Origin: CALMAK01 sp964392265
GTDB taxonomy: Bacteria; Patescibacteriota; Saccharimonadia; Saccharimonadales; Saccharimonadaceae
Assembly (NCBI GenBank): GCA_964392265.1
Contig: CAYMOS010000001.1
Coordinates: 186,001 to 250,000 of the forward strand
Reading direction: 5' to 3'
Length of the DNA: 64,000 nt
A model generated the notes under the pieces. The model was not told where the DNA came from. It did not search any database and was given only the letters and a program-made list of their open reading frames with translations. Positions 56,328 through 64,000 of the stretch are shown here, one piece after another; the first letter of the stretch is position 1; every line of letters starts with the position of its first letter. Both the position numbers and the translations under genes were made by a program.

Positions 56328-56906
56328 ATGGGTGAACGGATACAAGGCGACAATAGGGAACAAGGGTCAGACATGCCAGCTTGTCTGACGGAAGTACAGC
56401 GGCAATCGTTACAGGGTATTAATGATTGGTTGGAAAGAGATAAACGACACGACGGCACCCCTACATGGTGGCGTTTTTTTGATGCTGGTGTTCGGGATGA
56501 ACAGGGTGGGGTTTGGTCACTGTATAATGATTTTCATCGTCAGCATGGGCCTGAGGGCTGGAGAGCTTTTTACTGTCCGCCAGGCGAAGAACAATTTCAT
56601 CACTTAGATCTTACGAGAATAGTACAGACGGACATTCCAGGTGCTGGTATTCATACAGCTCAGTTATATGTTGGTGGTGAGGGAAGCAGAGAGGTTGGCA
56701 TGGTGCCAAGCGATATCCTGAATGTTCAGTTCCATGATGACCGGCTCCCGACGCTACGTTTTTGGTCACATGGATCGGCGATGGAGCCAGTACTTGTGTC
56801 CTCGTTGGCCGAGGAGGCGGTTGATCAAATCGAGATTCGCACCTTGCAGTCGCAATTAGTTGGTGGACGAGCTCTTGGTGAAGCGGTGCAGCCTGTTGCA
56901 GCATAG
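56328..56906 (+). CDS. Orphan protein, 192 aa
   Basis: No family is recognised. The N-terminal 70 residues are polar with several Trp (TPTWWRFFDAGVRDE), and the remainder is a mixed alpha/beta domain. A promoter-like TTGACA (56252-56257), 18 bases, TAGAGT (56276-56281) precedes a 40-base A-rich leader without a Shine-Dalgarno sequence. The style resembles the other orphan cytoplasmic proteins of the window (13144, 17699). Confidence 0.55.
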   Translation: MGERIQGDNREQGSDMPACLTEVQRQSLQGINDWLERDKRHDGTPTWWRFFDAGVRDEQGGVWSLYNDFHRQHGPEGWRAFYCPPGEEQFHHLDLTRIVQTDIPGAGIHTAQLYVGGEGSREVGMVPSDILNVQFHDDRLPTLRFWSHGSAMEPVLVSSLAEEAVDQIEIRTLQSQLVGGRALGEAVQPVAA

Positions 56907-56941
56907 GGGTCGTCAGTCTCATTCATGATACACTTGAACAT

Positions 56942-59470
56942 ATGAAACGTTTGGCGGTGATAGATGGAAAGTCGGTATTTTATCGGGGATATTATGCCAT
57001 GCCGGGACTTAGTCTGTCAGACGGGACGCCAACAGGCGGGGTGTTTGGCTTTGCTAGCCTTGCCATTGAGCTAATTAAAAAATTAGAACCTGACTATGTG
57101 GCGGTTGCGTGGGATAAAAAAGGTACGAACATACGCAAGCGCCGTGAGATCTATCCTGAATACAAAGCGGGTCGTAAAAAGGCGCCGGATGATTTTTACG
57201 CGCAGCTACCGATCCTCTTCGAGCTTCTCGATGCATTTGGTTGGCCGCTGTATGAACTGGATGATTATGAGGCGGATGACATTATGGCAACCTTTGCGCG
57301 CGAAGCTGGCGAGAAGGACATCGAGACTTGCCTGATTACCAGTGACCTCGATGCGCTTCAGGCGATCAGTCCAACGACCAAAGTTTATGCCATGAAAAAC
57401 GGCCTGTCGAATATTGAAGAGTTCGATGTGGCGGCGTTTGAAGCAAAATATGGCATTCGTGTTGATCAGTTCCTTGACCTGAAATCACTAAAAGGGGATG
57501 GGTCTGACAATCTGCCCGGGGTACCGGGTGTGGGCGAAAAGACAGCAGTGGCGTTGTTACAAGAGTTTGATACCTTAGAGAATATTTATGAGCATCTTGA
57601 TGCAGTGAAGCCAACGGTTGCCAAAAAGCTAGAAGCGGGCAAGGAATTGGCATTTATTACCAAGGAAGTGGGTCGTTTATGGACGGATGCACCAGTGGAA
57701 CTAGACTGGGGGGTCGCTGATGTTGATGATACCGATCTCGATAAAGTTGCTAACATCCTCAAGCGATTGGAATTCAATTCACTAGTTCGGCGCTTGCCTA
57801 AACATATGCAGCAACAAACAGACAAGTCGCTCCATTTTGAGGGAGAACACCATGTAGAAATAACGGAACAGCCGTGGCCGGATAATCTGACATTTGATGG
57901 TCCAATCGTGCTTCACCTAGACGAAGATAGCTTATGGGTGTCACCAAACAAAACGGTCGTTTACCAACGTAAGATACGGGAGGTAGATGTCTCGGTTTGG
58001 CGAGCACTAGAGTTCGGAACAGTTATTGCCTATGATGCCAAGCAACTGTATCATGACCTTGATTCCTTGGGAGTACAGGTAATGTTTGGTGAGGTGCATG
58101 ATATTCGACAGGGGGCCTTCTTGATTGACCCCTTGCGACGCGACCGTAGTATGGTTGCACTTGTCGGTGACGAGATTGATGGGGTAGGAGCTGAAATCGC
58201 AGCTTTGTGGCAGGTCTATGCCTGGCAGCAGGAGGCTTTCTCTCATTCTCCTCGTGTGGCGGCGGTTGCGCGTGAACTTGATTTTCCTGTGATTTATCCT
58301 TTGTTTTTGATGGAACGGCGAGGGGTAAAGATCGACATTCCATTTTTGGCTGAGATGAGCCAAGAGCTGGGCGAGGAACACGCTCGTCTTGAGCAAGAAA
58401 TGTATCAAATGGCTGGGATTGAGTTCAATATCGGTAGCCCGGCACAACTATCCGAAGTGCTTTTTACAAAACTACAGCTCCCGACAACGGGTATCAAAAA
58501 AGGAAGGACCGGGTATAGTACTGATCAAAAGACGTTAGATAAACTGCGTGGTCTTCATCCTATCATCGAATGCATCGAACGCACGCGCGAGCTGGCTAAA
58601 CTGAAGAATACCTATATCGATACCTTACCGCAACTGGCGGATGAAAATGGACGTGTTCATACGACTTTTGCCCAAGATGTGGCGGCAACGGGGCGTCTGT
58701 CGAGTAATCATCCTAATCTGCAAAACATCCCTGTTCGTAGTGAAATTGGTCGGCGAATCCGCGAAGGATTTATCCCTTCGGAGGGTAAAGTGTTTGTCAG
58801 TGCGGACTATAGCCAGTTCGAGCTACGTCTTGCGGCGGTCCTAGCGGGTGATCAGCAAATGATTGACGACTTTAATAGCGGCATCGATATTCACGCCAAG
58901 ACAGCAAGTGATGTCTATGGAATTCCGCTTGACCAAGTGACAAAAGACCAGCGACGTGATGCCAAAGTCATTAACTTTGGTGTCCTTTATGGTATGAGCC
59001 CTCATGGATTGGCAGCAGCGACAGGCATGTCTTTCGTGGAGGCAAAGCAGTTCATTGATCAATATTTTGCAGTACGTGCGCCAATTCGTGCCTATATTGA
59101 TGCCACGCTTGCCCAGGCGCGGAGCGAGGGGTATGTCGAGACCTATTATGGTCGTCGTCGTCCAACGCCGGATATTCACAGCAGTAACTTTATGGTCCGT
59201 CAGGCAGCCGAACGTGCCGCGGCCAATATGCCAATTCAGGGGACAGAGGCTGACCTTATGAAACGCGCCATGTTGGTGGTTGAGAGTGCTCTTGCGGGCA
59301 AGGCGGATCAGTTGTTGCAGGTGCATGACAGCATTCTGGTCGAGTGCAGCCCGGCAGACGCGGATGAGATAGCGACCGAAATGAAACGCGTAATGGAAAG
59401 TGTGGCTCCCGAACTAGCAATCACCCTGGATGTTGATGTGAGTAGCGGCAAGAACTGGGGAGAACTATAG
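56942..59470 (+). CDS. polA: DNA polymerase I
   Basis: The 842-residue protein has an N-terminal 5' nuclease domain (EADDIMATFARE, GDGSDNLPGVPGVGEKTA), a central 3'-5' exonuclease-like domain in which the first metal-binding ExD is degraded to HLDEDS, and a full polymerase domain with motif A DYSQFELRLAA, motif B KVINFGVLYGM and motif C QVHDSILVE. It replaces RNA primers and fills gaps; proofreading is probably lost. TACACT lies seven bases before the ATG. It heads a chain of overlapping genes. Confidence 0.96.
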   Translation: MKRLAVIDGKSVFYRGYYAMPGLSLSDGTPTGGVFGFASLAIELIKKLEPDYVAVAWDKKGTNIRKRREIYPEYKAGRKKAPDDFYAQLPILFELLDAFGWPLYELDDYEADDIMATFAREAGEKDIETCLITSDLDALQAISPTTKVYAMKNGLSNIEEFDVAAFEAKYGIRVDQFLDLKSLKGDGSDNLPGVPGVGEKTAVALLQEFDTLENIYEHLDAVKPTVAKKLEAGKELAFITKEVGRLWTDAPVELDWGVADVDDTDLDKVANILKRLEFNSLVRRLPKHMQQQTDKSLHFEGEHHVEITEQPWPDNLTFDGPIVLHLDEDSLWVSPNKTVVYQRKIREVDVSVWRALEFGTVIAYDAKQLYHDLDSLGVQVMFGEVHDIRQGAFLIDPLRRDRSMVALVGDEIDGVGAEIAALWQVYAWQQEAFSHSPRVAAVARELDFPVIYPLFLMERRGVKIDIPFLAEMSQELGEEHARLEQEMYQMAGIEFNIGSPAQLSEVLFTKLQLPTTGIKKGRTGYSTDQKTLDKLRGLHPIIECIERTRELAKLKNTYIDTLPQLADENGRVHTTFAQDVAATGRLSSNHPNLQNIPVRSEIGRRIREGFIPSEGKVFVSADYSQFELRLAAVLAGDQQMIDDFNSGIDIHAKTASDVYGIPLDQVTKDQRRDAKVINFGVLYGMSPHGLAAATGMSFVEAKQFIDQYFAVRAPIRAYIDATLAQARSEGYVETYYGRRRPTPDIHSSNFMVRQAAERAAANMPIQGTEADLMKRAMLVVESALAGKADQLLQVHDSILVECSPADADEIATEMKRVMESVAPELAITLDVDVSSGKNWGEL

Positions 59471-60405
59471 TGGGGTTGCAGTCAGGGGCGAGGGTGATTG
59501 TTACTTCAGGTAAGAAGTTTCTTGATATTGATGCGTTTGCTGGTTGTATTGCCTATGCCGAACTGTTGAGATTGCAGGGTATTGAGGCGAAGGCGGTCAG
59601 TACGGCCACGATGAATGAGAGTATTACTCAGACGGCGAGAGAGCTCGGCGGTGAGTTACTGACGGACTATGCGTCCACAGATGACGATGTATTCGTTATT
59701 ATTGATGTGTCGGAACCTGATTTTCTGGACCGGGTTGTCAATCCTGCGAAAATCGTGAGTATTATTGATCATCATTTGGGATTTGAAGCGTACTGGCAAG
59801 AGCGGCACATTGAGGATATTGATATCGAGTTGATCGGTGCTGCCTGTACGCAGGTATACGAGCGGTGGCAACGGGCGGGCCTGATTGATTCAATCTCTCC
59901 AGTCAGTGCACGACTGCTTTCTCTGGGTATCCTGGACAACACACTTCATTTCACTGCAAAGGTATGTGCACAGCGCGACATTGACGCGTATCAGCACCTT
60001 GCCATGCTTGGGAATGTGCCACCTGATTGGGCGACGCACTATTTTCAGGAATGCCAAGAAAGCATAGTGACTGACCTTCCGTTGGCGCTTGAAAATGACA
60101 CCAAGCAGATGGATTTTCCTGGATACGATAGCACCCTCAAGGTTGGTCAATTAGTGGTGTGGGATGCAAGTGAAATTGTTGATGATGTAGCAAAAATGGT
60201 CGAAGATCGTCTGCACGTGGTGAACCTCGTTTCGATAAAAGATAATACGAGCTATCTTTTGACTCATGACTTATCGATACGACTATTCTTGGAAGAGATT
60301 CTGGGTGTACATTTTGATGACGCAGTGGCAACTGCCAAGAGGATGTGGCTTCGCAAAGAAATAATGAAAGCTGCAATCGATGCCAATAGCAGGGAGGCAG
60401 CATGA
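59470..60405 (+). CDS. DHH-family phosphoesterase, family II pyrophosphatase-like
   Basis: Starting at GTG on the last base of the polA stop, this 311-residue protein shows LDIDAFAGCIAYAELL (first metal motif), IIDVSEPDF, SIIDHHLGFE (the DHH motif) and ARLLSLGILDNTLHF, which resembles the family II inorganic pyrophosphatase block. A C-terminal DHHA2-like domain follows. It probably hydrolyses pyrophosphate or a small nucleotide, which would pull polA and dNTP reactions forward. Confidence 0.8.
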   Translation: MGLQSGARVIVTSGKKFLDIDAFAGCIAYAELLRLQGIEAKAVSTATMNESITQTARELGGELLTDYASTDDDVFVIIDVSEPDFLDRVVNPAKIVSIIDHHLGFEAYWQERHIEDIDIELIGAACTQVYERWQRAGLIDSISPVSARLLSLGILDNTLHFTAKVCAQRDIDAYQHLAMLGNVPPDWATHYFQECQESIVTDLPLALENDTKQMDFPGYDSTLKVGQLVVWDASEIVDDVAKMVEDRLHVVNLVSIKDNTSYLLTHDLSIRLFLEEILGVHFDDAVATAKRMWLRKEIMKAAIDANSREAA

Positions 60406-60806
60406 AATTACAAGTTGGCGTGAAGGTGCTGATTCGGCGTGATGATACTTACCTTTTTGTGCGTCGGAGTGAGGCGTTCAAGGCGGGTCCGCAAAAGTGG
60501 GATATTCCTGGCGGGAGAATTGAGCCTAATGAGGCGTTAGAGGTGGCATTGGCACGTGAAGTACAGGAAGAGACAGGACTAAGCCTGACACGGGTTGATA
60601 AGCTACTGGCGGCACAAGATATTTTTGTTGCTGATGCAGACGTTCATGTCGTAAGACTTACGTATATCGGCAAGGCAGAGGGCGATGACGTTGCTATTAG
60701 TGATGAACATGACGATTACCGCTGGATGACGCTTGACGAGGTGCTTGCCGAGCCATATGTCGATTCGTACGTAAAAGAAGTGTTACATACACTGGGAGGG
60801 TCATAA
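60402..60806 (+). CDS. NUDIX hydrolase, MutT-like, 134 aa
   Basis: The NUDIX box GGRIEPNEALEVALAREVQEETGL is complete at about residues 38-61, in a short single-domain protein like MutT. It overlaps the DHH gene by four bases (ATGA) and shares its stop with the next start (TAATG). Its place between polA and dut suggests nucleotide-pool cleaning; the substrate is not determined. Confidence 0.88.
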   Translation: MKLQVGVKVLIRRDDTYLFVRRSEAFKAGPQKWDIPGGRIEPNEALEVALAREVQEETGLSLTRVDKLLAAQDIFVADADVHVVRLTYIGKAEGDDVAISDEHDDYRWMTLDEVLAEPYVDSYVKEVLHTLGGS

Positions 60807-61291
60807 TGGTTGAGCAGTGTTTTTTCTGTGATGAGTATCGACAAGGGGCGAATATGTTTGCCGAGAATGAGTTATGGCGAGCAAGATGGGAGCTGTACCC
60901 AGCAACGCCCGGACATGTTGAGGTACTGCCAAAACGCCATGTTCAACTCGTCGAGCAGCTAACCGAAGACGAGCTCACCTCAATGATGTGGTTTGCACGC
61001 TATGTGATGGATCAAGTGCGTCAGATCGATTTCGTCGGACTATATACGGAGCTTCTTCCAATGAGTACCAAGGAAAATCAACCGGCGCTTTCGTCGGCAC
61101 TGCTAGCGGCCAAGTATTACGACAGGCCTCCTGAGGGATTTAATTTTGGTATTAACGATGGTCCGGCCGCCGGACAGAGCGTCCATCATCTTCATCTTCA
61201 TTTGATGCCGCGGTGGCAAGGTGATGTAGCGAACCCGAGAGGTGGTGTTCGTAACTTGTTTCCCAATGATACCTATGGAAAGGAGCAGTGA
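60806..61291 (+). CDS. HIT-family hydrolase, 161 aa
   Basis: CFFCDEY at residues 4-10 provides a zinc-type CxxC, and VHHLHLHLMPRW near residue 130 is a full histidine triad with RW after it. Members hydrolyse adenosine phosphoramidates or Ap3A/Ap4A. It is coupled to the NUDIX gene before and the dUTPase gene after by single-base overlaps. Confidence 0.9.
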   Translation: MVEQCFFCDEYRQGANMFAENELWRARWELYPATPGHVEVLPKRHVQLVEQLTEDELTSMMWFARYVMDQVRQIDFVGLYTELLPMSTKENQPALSSALLAAKYYDRPPEGFNFGINDGPAAGQSVHHLHLHLMPRWQGDVANPRGGVRNLFPNDTYGKEQ

Positions 61292-61722
61292 TGAAACTTG
61301 AAGTTGTCAAGCTGAAGGAAAACGCCATCTTGCCACAGTATCAGACCACGAGGGCAGCCGGGGCTGATCTGCACGCTTGCCTGGATGAACCAGTCGTACT
61401 GGCACCGATGGAACGCTGTATGATTCCAACCGGCCTTGCTGTGGCTATTCCTACGGGTCATGAGCTGCAAATTCGTGCCCGGAGCGGCCTCAGTATCAAG
61501 CATGGTATCACGATGGTAAATGGCATCGGTACTATTGATGCTGATTTTCGCGGCGAAATGGGTGTCCTGGTCATTAATCTTGGTCAGGAGGCTTTTACGA
61601 TCGAGCCAGGTATGCGCATTGCCCAGATGGTGGTCGCAAAATACGAAACAGTGGACTGGGTGACAGTTGAGCGACTGGATCAGACGCCCCGCAAAGGTGG
61701 CTTTGGCAGCAGCGGGGTGTGA
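61291..61722 (+). CDS. dut: dUTP diphosphatase
   Basis: The trimeric dUTPase motifs are seen in order: AAGADLHACL, RARSGLSIKHG, GTIDADFRGEMGVLVIN, RIAQMVV and the C-terminal KGGFGSSG arm. The 143-residue length (from ATG at 61291, which follows AAGGAG) is typical. It removes dUTP and supplies dUMP. It ends the overlapping polA-DHH-NUDIX-HIT-dut chain. Confidence 0.96.
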   Translation: MKLEVVKLKENAILPQYQTTRAAGADLHACLDEPVVLAPMERCMIPTGLAVAIPTGHELQIRARSGLSIKHGITMVNGIGTIDADFRGEMGVLVINLGQEAFTIEPGMRIAQMVVAKYETVDWVTVERLDQTPRKGGFGSSGV

Positions 61723-61725
61723 TAA

Positions 61726-61754
61726 TTGACTAATGAAGGTCAATAGACTACTGT
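61726..61754 (+). promoter_or_regulatory. Promoter of a leaderless membrane-protein gene
   Basis: TTGACT (61726-61731), 17 bases, TACTGT (61749-61754), six bases to the ATG. Confidence 0.7.
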
Positions 61755-61760
61755 AAAAGT

Positions 61761-62369
61761 ATGTCACGTTATTCACGATCACGATTTCTCCCTATACTAC
61801 TTGTCGTTGTCATTATGATTATTGCCATTGTGGCGTTAGTCTCGTTGGCGCGGGCGATTTTCTTTTCGGGTGGACGGACTGATGACTCGACACAGCTGGT
61901 TGATGTTAGCCGTGAGGCTCTTCTTGACACCTCTGGTGGTCGCAAAGTGCAAATGACGGTTCGTGGCCCTATTGTGGCTGACGAAACCTTTAATTCGTAT
62001 CGAGTGACGGTGACACCATCGTCACGAAGCTTGGTGACCTATAAGGGATATTTGGGGACGCAAATCGACTCGATTAATCTTGGCAACAATGTACGTGCCT
62101 ATGATGAGTTCGTTCATGCGCTGGATAAAGCAAATCTGTCGTTGGGCGTTCAATTTGACGAAAAACAAGACGACACAAGAGGTATCTGTGCAACAGGCCG
62201 CCTATACGAATACGAGATTATTAATGGTGACGAGGTGATTAAACGACTGTGGACATCAACCTGCAAAGGCTCACTCGGGTCGCTAAAGGCAAGTGCTGAA
62301 CAGCTGACAAATCTCTATATTCAACAAATCCCTGATGCACGAACACCTCTTGGTAAAATCAAGTTGTAA
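61761..62369 (+). CDS. Single-pass exported protein, 202 aa
   Basis: Residues 9-33 (LPILLVVVIMIIAIVALVSLARAIF) are a membrane anchor after a basic start (SRYSRSR); the external part has two cysteines (RGICATG and TSTCKGS) and a beta-rich pattern. No family is recognised. The stop shares a base with the next start (TAATG). Confidence 0.65.
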   Translation: MSRYSRSRFLPILLVVVIMIIAIVALVSLARAIFFSGGRTDDSTQLVDVSREALLDTSGGRKVQMTVRGPIVADETFNSYRVTVTPSSRSLVTYKGYLGTQIDSINLGNNVRAYDEFVHALDKANLSLGVQFDEKQDDTRGICATGRLYEYEIINGDEVIKRLWTSTCKGSLGSLKASAEQLTNLYIQQIPDARTPLGKIKL

Positions 62370-62944
62370 TGCAGACAAAAGCAATCATATTTGATTGTTT
62401 TGGCGTGTTGGTGACCGATGGATGGTTGCCATTTCGCGATAAGTACTTTGGTGGTAGTCCTGAGTTGCGAGAACAGGCGGCAATGCACAATACTATGGTT
62501 GATAAAGGCCTGATGTCATATGAGGATTTTATTCAATGGTTGGTGGAAACAACAGGCGTGCCACTTCCTGAGGTTCAGCGGCAAATTACTGGCAACAAGC
62601 CAAATGAACCACTCTTCACGTATATTCGTGATCAGCTAGCCCCTCGGTATCATATTGGCCTACTGAGCAACGCTGGGGATAACTGGTTGCATGATATGTT
62701 AGAGCCATGGCAGGTAGCATTGTTTGAAGAGGCGGTATTATCATATCAGCTAGGTGTGACAAAGCCAGATCCATTGATGTATGAAACAATTGCGGCGCGT
62801 CTAGGAGTACTCCCCGAAGAGTGCGTCTTCGTTGATGATCAGCCGCGTTACTGCGAAGGGGCAAAGGCGATAGGTATGAAGGCAATTCACTACCAAAACA
62901 CAACGCAGAGTATTGCCGAAATGGAGGAGCTTTTCGATGCCTGA
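62369..62944 (+). CDS. HAD-superfamily hydrolase, 191 aa
   Basis: Motif I is IFDCFGVLV (nucleophile Asp followed by CFG, so the second Asp is missing as in haloacid dehalogenase-type and some phosphatase members), motif II LLSNAG, motif III lysine in GVTKPDP and motif IV CVFVDDQPRYCEGA. The four-helix cap is of subclass IA. The substrate is unknown; small organic phosphate is likely. It overlaps fpg by eight bases. Confidence 0.87.
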   Translation: MQTKAIIFDCFGVLVTDGWLPFRDKYFGGSPELREQAAMHNTMVDKGLMSYEDFIQWLVETTGVPLPEVQRQITGNKPNEPLFTYIRDQLAPRYHIGLLSNAGDNWLHDMLEPWQVALFEEAVLSYQLGVTKPDPLMYETIAARLGVLPEECVFVDDQPRYCEGAKAIGMKAIHYQNTTQSIAEMEELFDA

Positions 62945-63809
62945 GCTACCCGAAGTTGAGACGGTCCGTCGTGGTCTTGATCGATTAGTGATTGGTCGGA
63001 CAATCACCTCGGTAGTGAATGACACGGCAAAGAGCTTTCCTAATAGCGAAGCGGACGTGCGGCAGTTTGTGATAGGGGCGAGTATTGTGGCAGTGCGCCG
63101 TCGGGCCAAGGTGTTGTTGATTGACTTGTCGAGCGACTACACATTGGTCATCCATCTTAAAATGACAGGGCAGTTGGTATTTGTAGGAAGCGAGCGTTTT
63201 GGTGCGGGCCACCCCAACGACAGCCTGATTGGCGATTTGCCTGACCGAAGTACACGGGTGACGATTGCCTTTGCGGACGGGGCGCATCTGTATTTTAATG
63301 ATCAGCGAAAATTCGGCTGGATAAAACTATATCCGACGGTTGAGGTGGGAAATATTGATTTTATGCAAAAGGTGGGACCAGAACCGCTAGAGGATGATTT
63401 TACGCCACGGATTTTCTATGATCGGCTGCAACGTCGTAAAAATACGACTATCAAGGCGGCCATCTTGGATCAGACGGTTCTTGCTGGGGTAGGGAATATC
63501 TATGCCGACGAAGGGTTATGGGGCGCACGTATTCATCCGGCAACGCGCGTCAAGGACGTATCGCGCCAACAGACCGATGATTTGTGGCGTGAAATCCGTG
63601 ACGTCATGACCCTAGCGATTGAAAAGGGTGGTAGTAGTAATCACACCTATATCAATGCTGAAGGTAAAAAAGGAAGTTATATGGACTTCGCTCGCGCCTT
63701 TCGCCGTGAGGGACAGCCCTGTCCGCGCCACCCTGACGTTATGATCGTAAAGATCAAAGTTGCTGGTCGGGGGACGCATATTTGCCCAGTCTGCCAAGTG
63801 TTACCGTAA
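62937..63809 (+). CDS. fpg: Formamidopyrimidine-DNA glycosylase (MutM)
   Basis: The mature start MPELPEVETVRRGL gives the catalytic Pro2 and Glu3, so the ATG at 62937 is chosen over a longer frame. GVGNIYADEGLW is the helix-two-turn-helix and the C-terminus is a zinc finger CPRH...CPVC in which one Cys is replaced by His. It excises 8-oxoguanine and cuts the backbone. 290 residues is the family norm. Confidence 0.95.
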   Translation: MPELPEVETVRRGLDRLVIGRTITSVVNDTAKSFPNSEADVRQFVIGASIVAVRRRAKVLLIDLSSDYTLVIHLKMTGQLVFVGSERFGAGHPNDSLIGDLPDRSTRVTIAFADGAHLYFNDQRKFGWIKLYPTVEVGNIDFMQKVGPEPLEDDFTPRIFYDRLQRRKNTTIKAAILDQTVLAGVGNIYADEGLWGARIHPATRVKDVSRQQTDDLWREIRDVMTLAIEKGGSSNHTYINAEGKKGSYMDFARAFRREGQPCPRHPDVMIVKIKVAGRGTHICPVCQVLP

Positions 63810-63849
63810 GTGGTAGGTAAGGGAGAGGCAGCGTACTATACTAGTGAGT

Positions 63850-64000
63850 ATGAGAGAGCGGATGCCGAAACTCCATAATCTTGATGATTATCGGCGCAGA
63901 GAGGCAGTTTGCCACGGCGTGCGGTCTTTGGGACGAACCGCATGTGCGTTGTTGGCGTTTGGTTTTGGTGCCTATTCGATTGATCTTGGCTATACGCTCG
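63850..64000 (+). CDS. Start of a membrane protein (partial)
   Basis: TATACT (63837-63842) lies seven bases before the ATG. The 50 visible residues are MRERMPKLHNLDDY, a basic stretch, and then a hydrophobic segment (ACALLAFGFGAYSIDLGYTL) that looks like a membrane helix. It runs off the right edge. Confidence 0.6.
   Translation, partial: MRERMPKLHNLDDYRRREAVCHGVRSLGRTACALLAFGFGAYSIDLGYTL

Noticed and set aside
1..64000. CRISPR array
   Set aside because: No set of regularly spaced direct repeats of 24-37 bases was seen; the only strong direct repeats are the 19-mers of the RNA array and collagen triplets.

Overview
The window reads as part of a small-genome Patescibacteria (CPR) chromosome, most likely Candidatus Saccharibacteria (TM7). 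The evidence is a standard code with TGA as stop, tandem FemAB-type wall genes, surface proteins that start with a WGQILNDYLSQAHN-type module, many mRNAs whose -10 box lies 6-8 nt before the ATG, and a DnaG that has lost its zinc ligands. The lineage is an inference from gene style; no 16S or ribosomal protein gene is present.

Core genes occupy several blocks: wall and chaperone genes (1-5.7 kb: DegT end, two FemAB, CIRCE-groES-groEL), SIS isomerase with a MacB-type ABC pair and tRNA-Ser (9.7-13 kb), nrdAB of class Ic type (20.5-24.2 kb), NUDIX-ZIP-zwf-pyrG (29.9-34.2 kb), argS (45.4-47 kb), mscL-orn-capA-like-pilin (47.7-51 kb), dnaG-rpoD (52-55 kb), and a tightly overlapping block polA-DHH-NUDIX-HIT-dut followed by HAD-fpg (57-63.8 kb).

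Accessory DNA is threaded between them. (i) Small G+C-rich genes, each with its own near-consensus promoter and hairpin (2.4, 8.5, 19.3, 19.9, 47.3, 48.2 kb), look acquired. (ii) At 15.0-19.3 kb one strong promoter faces three orphan genes separated by structured RNA elements that share covarying hairpins; a complete type III hammerhead ribozyme sits just before the third gene. (iii) At 34.2-45.1 kb three surface operons (collagen-like proteins, GH26/GH5-like glycanases, a beta-helix protein, lectin-like proteins) each begin with the same promoter, in which a poly-G run of 12, 17 or 7 bases lies between a perfect -35 and a TACCAT -10. This is the layout of a phase-variable promoter, and is the strongest candidate for an undescribed system here. 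(iv) The small gene at 47.3 kb is preceded by a leader peptide with mutually exclusive antiterminator and terminator, a ribosome-controlled attenuator.

Together the accessory parts suggest an epibiont that switches its surface glycanases and fibres by promoter slippage, carries transferred small genes, and uses RNA devices (ribozyme, attenuator, leaderless starts) for expression control. All calls are from reading the sequence alone; no database search was possible.
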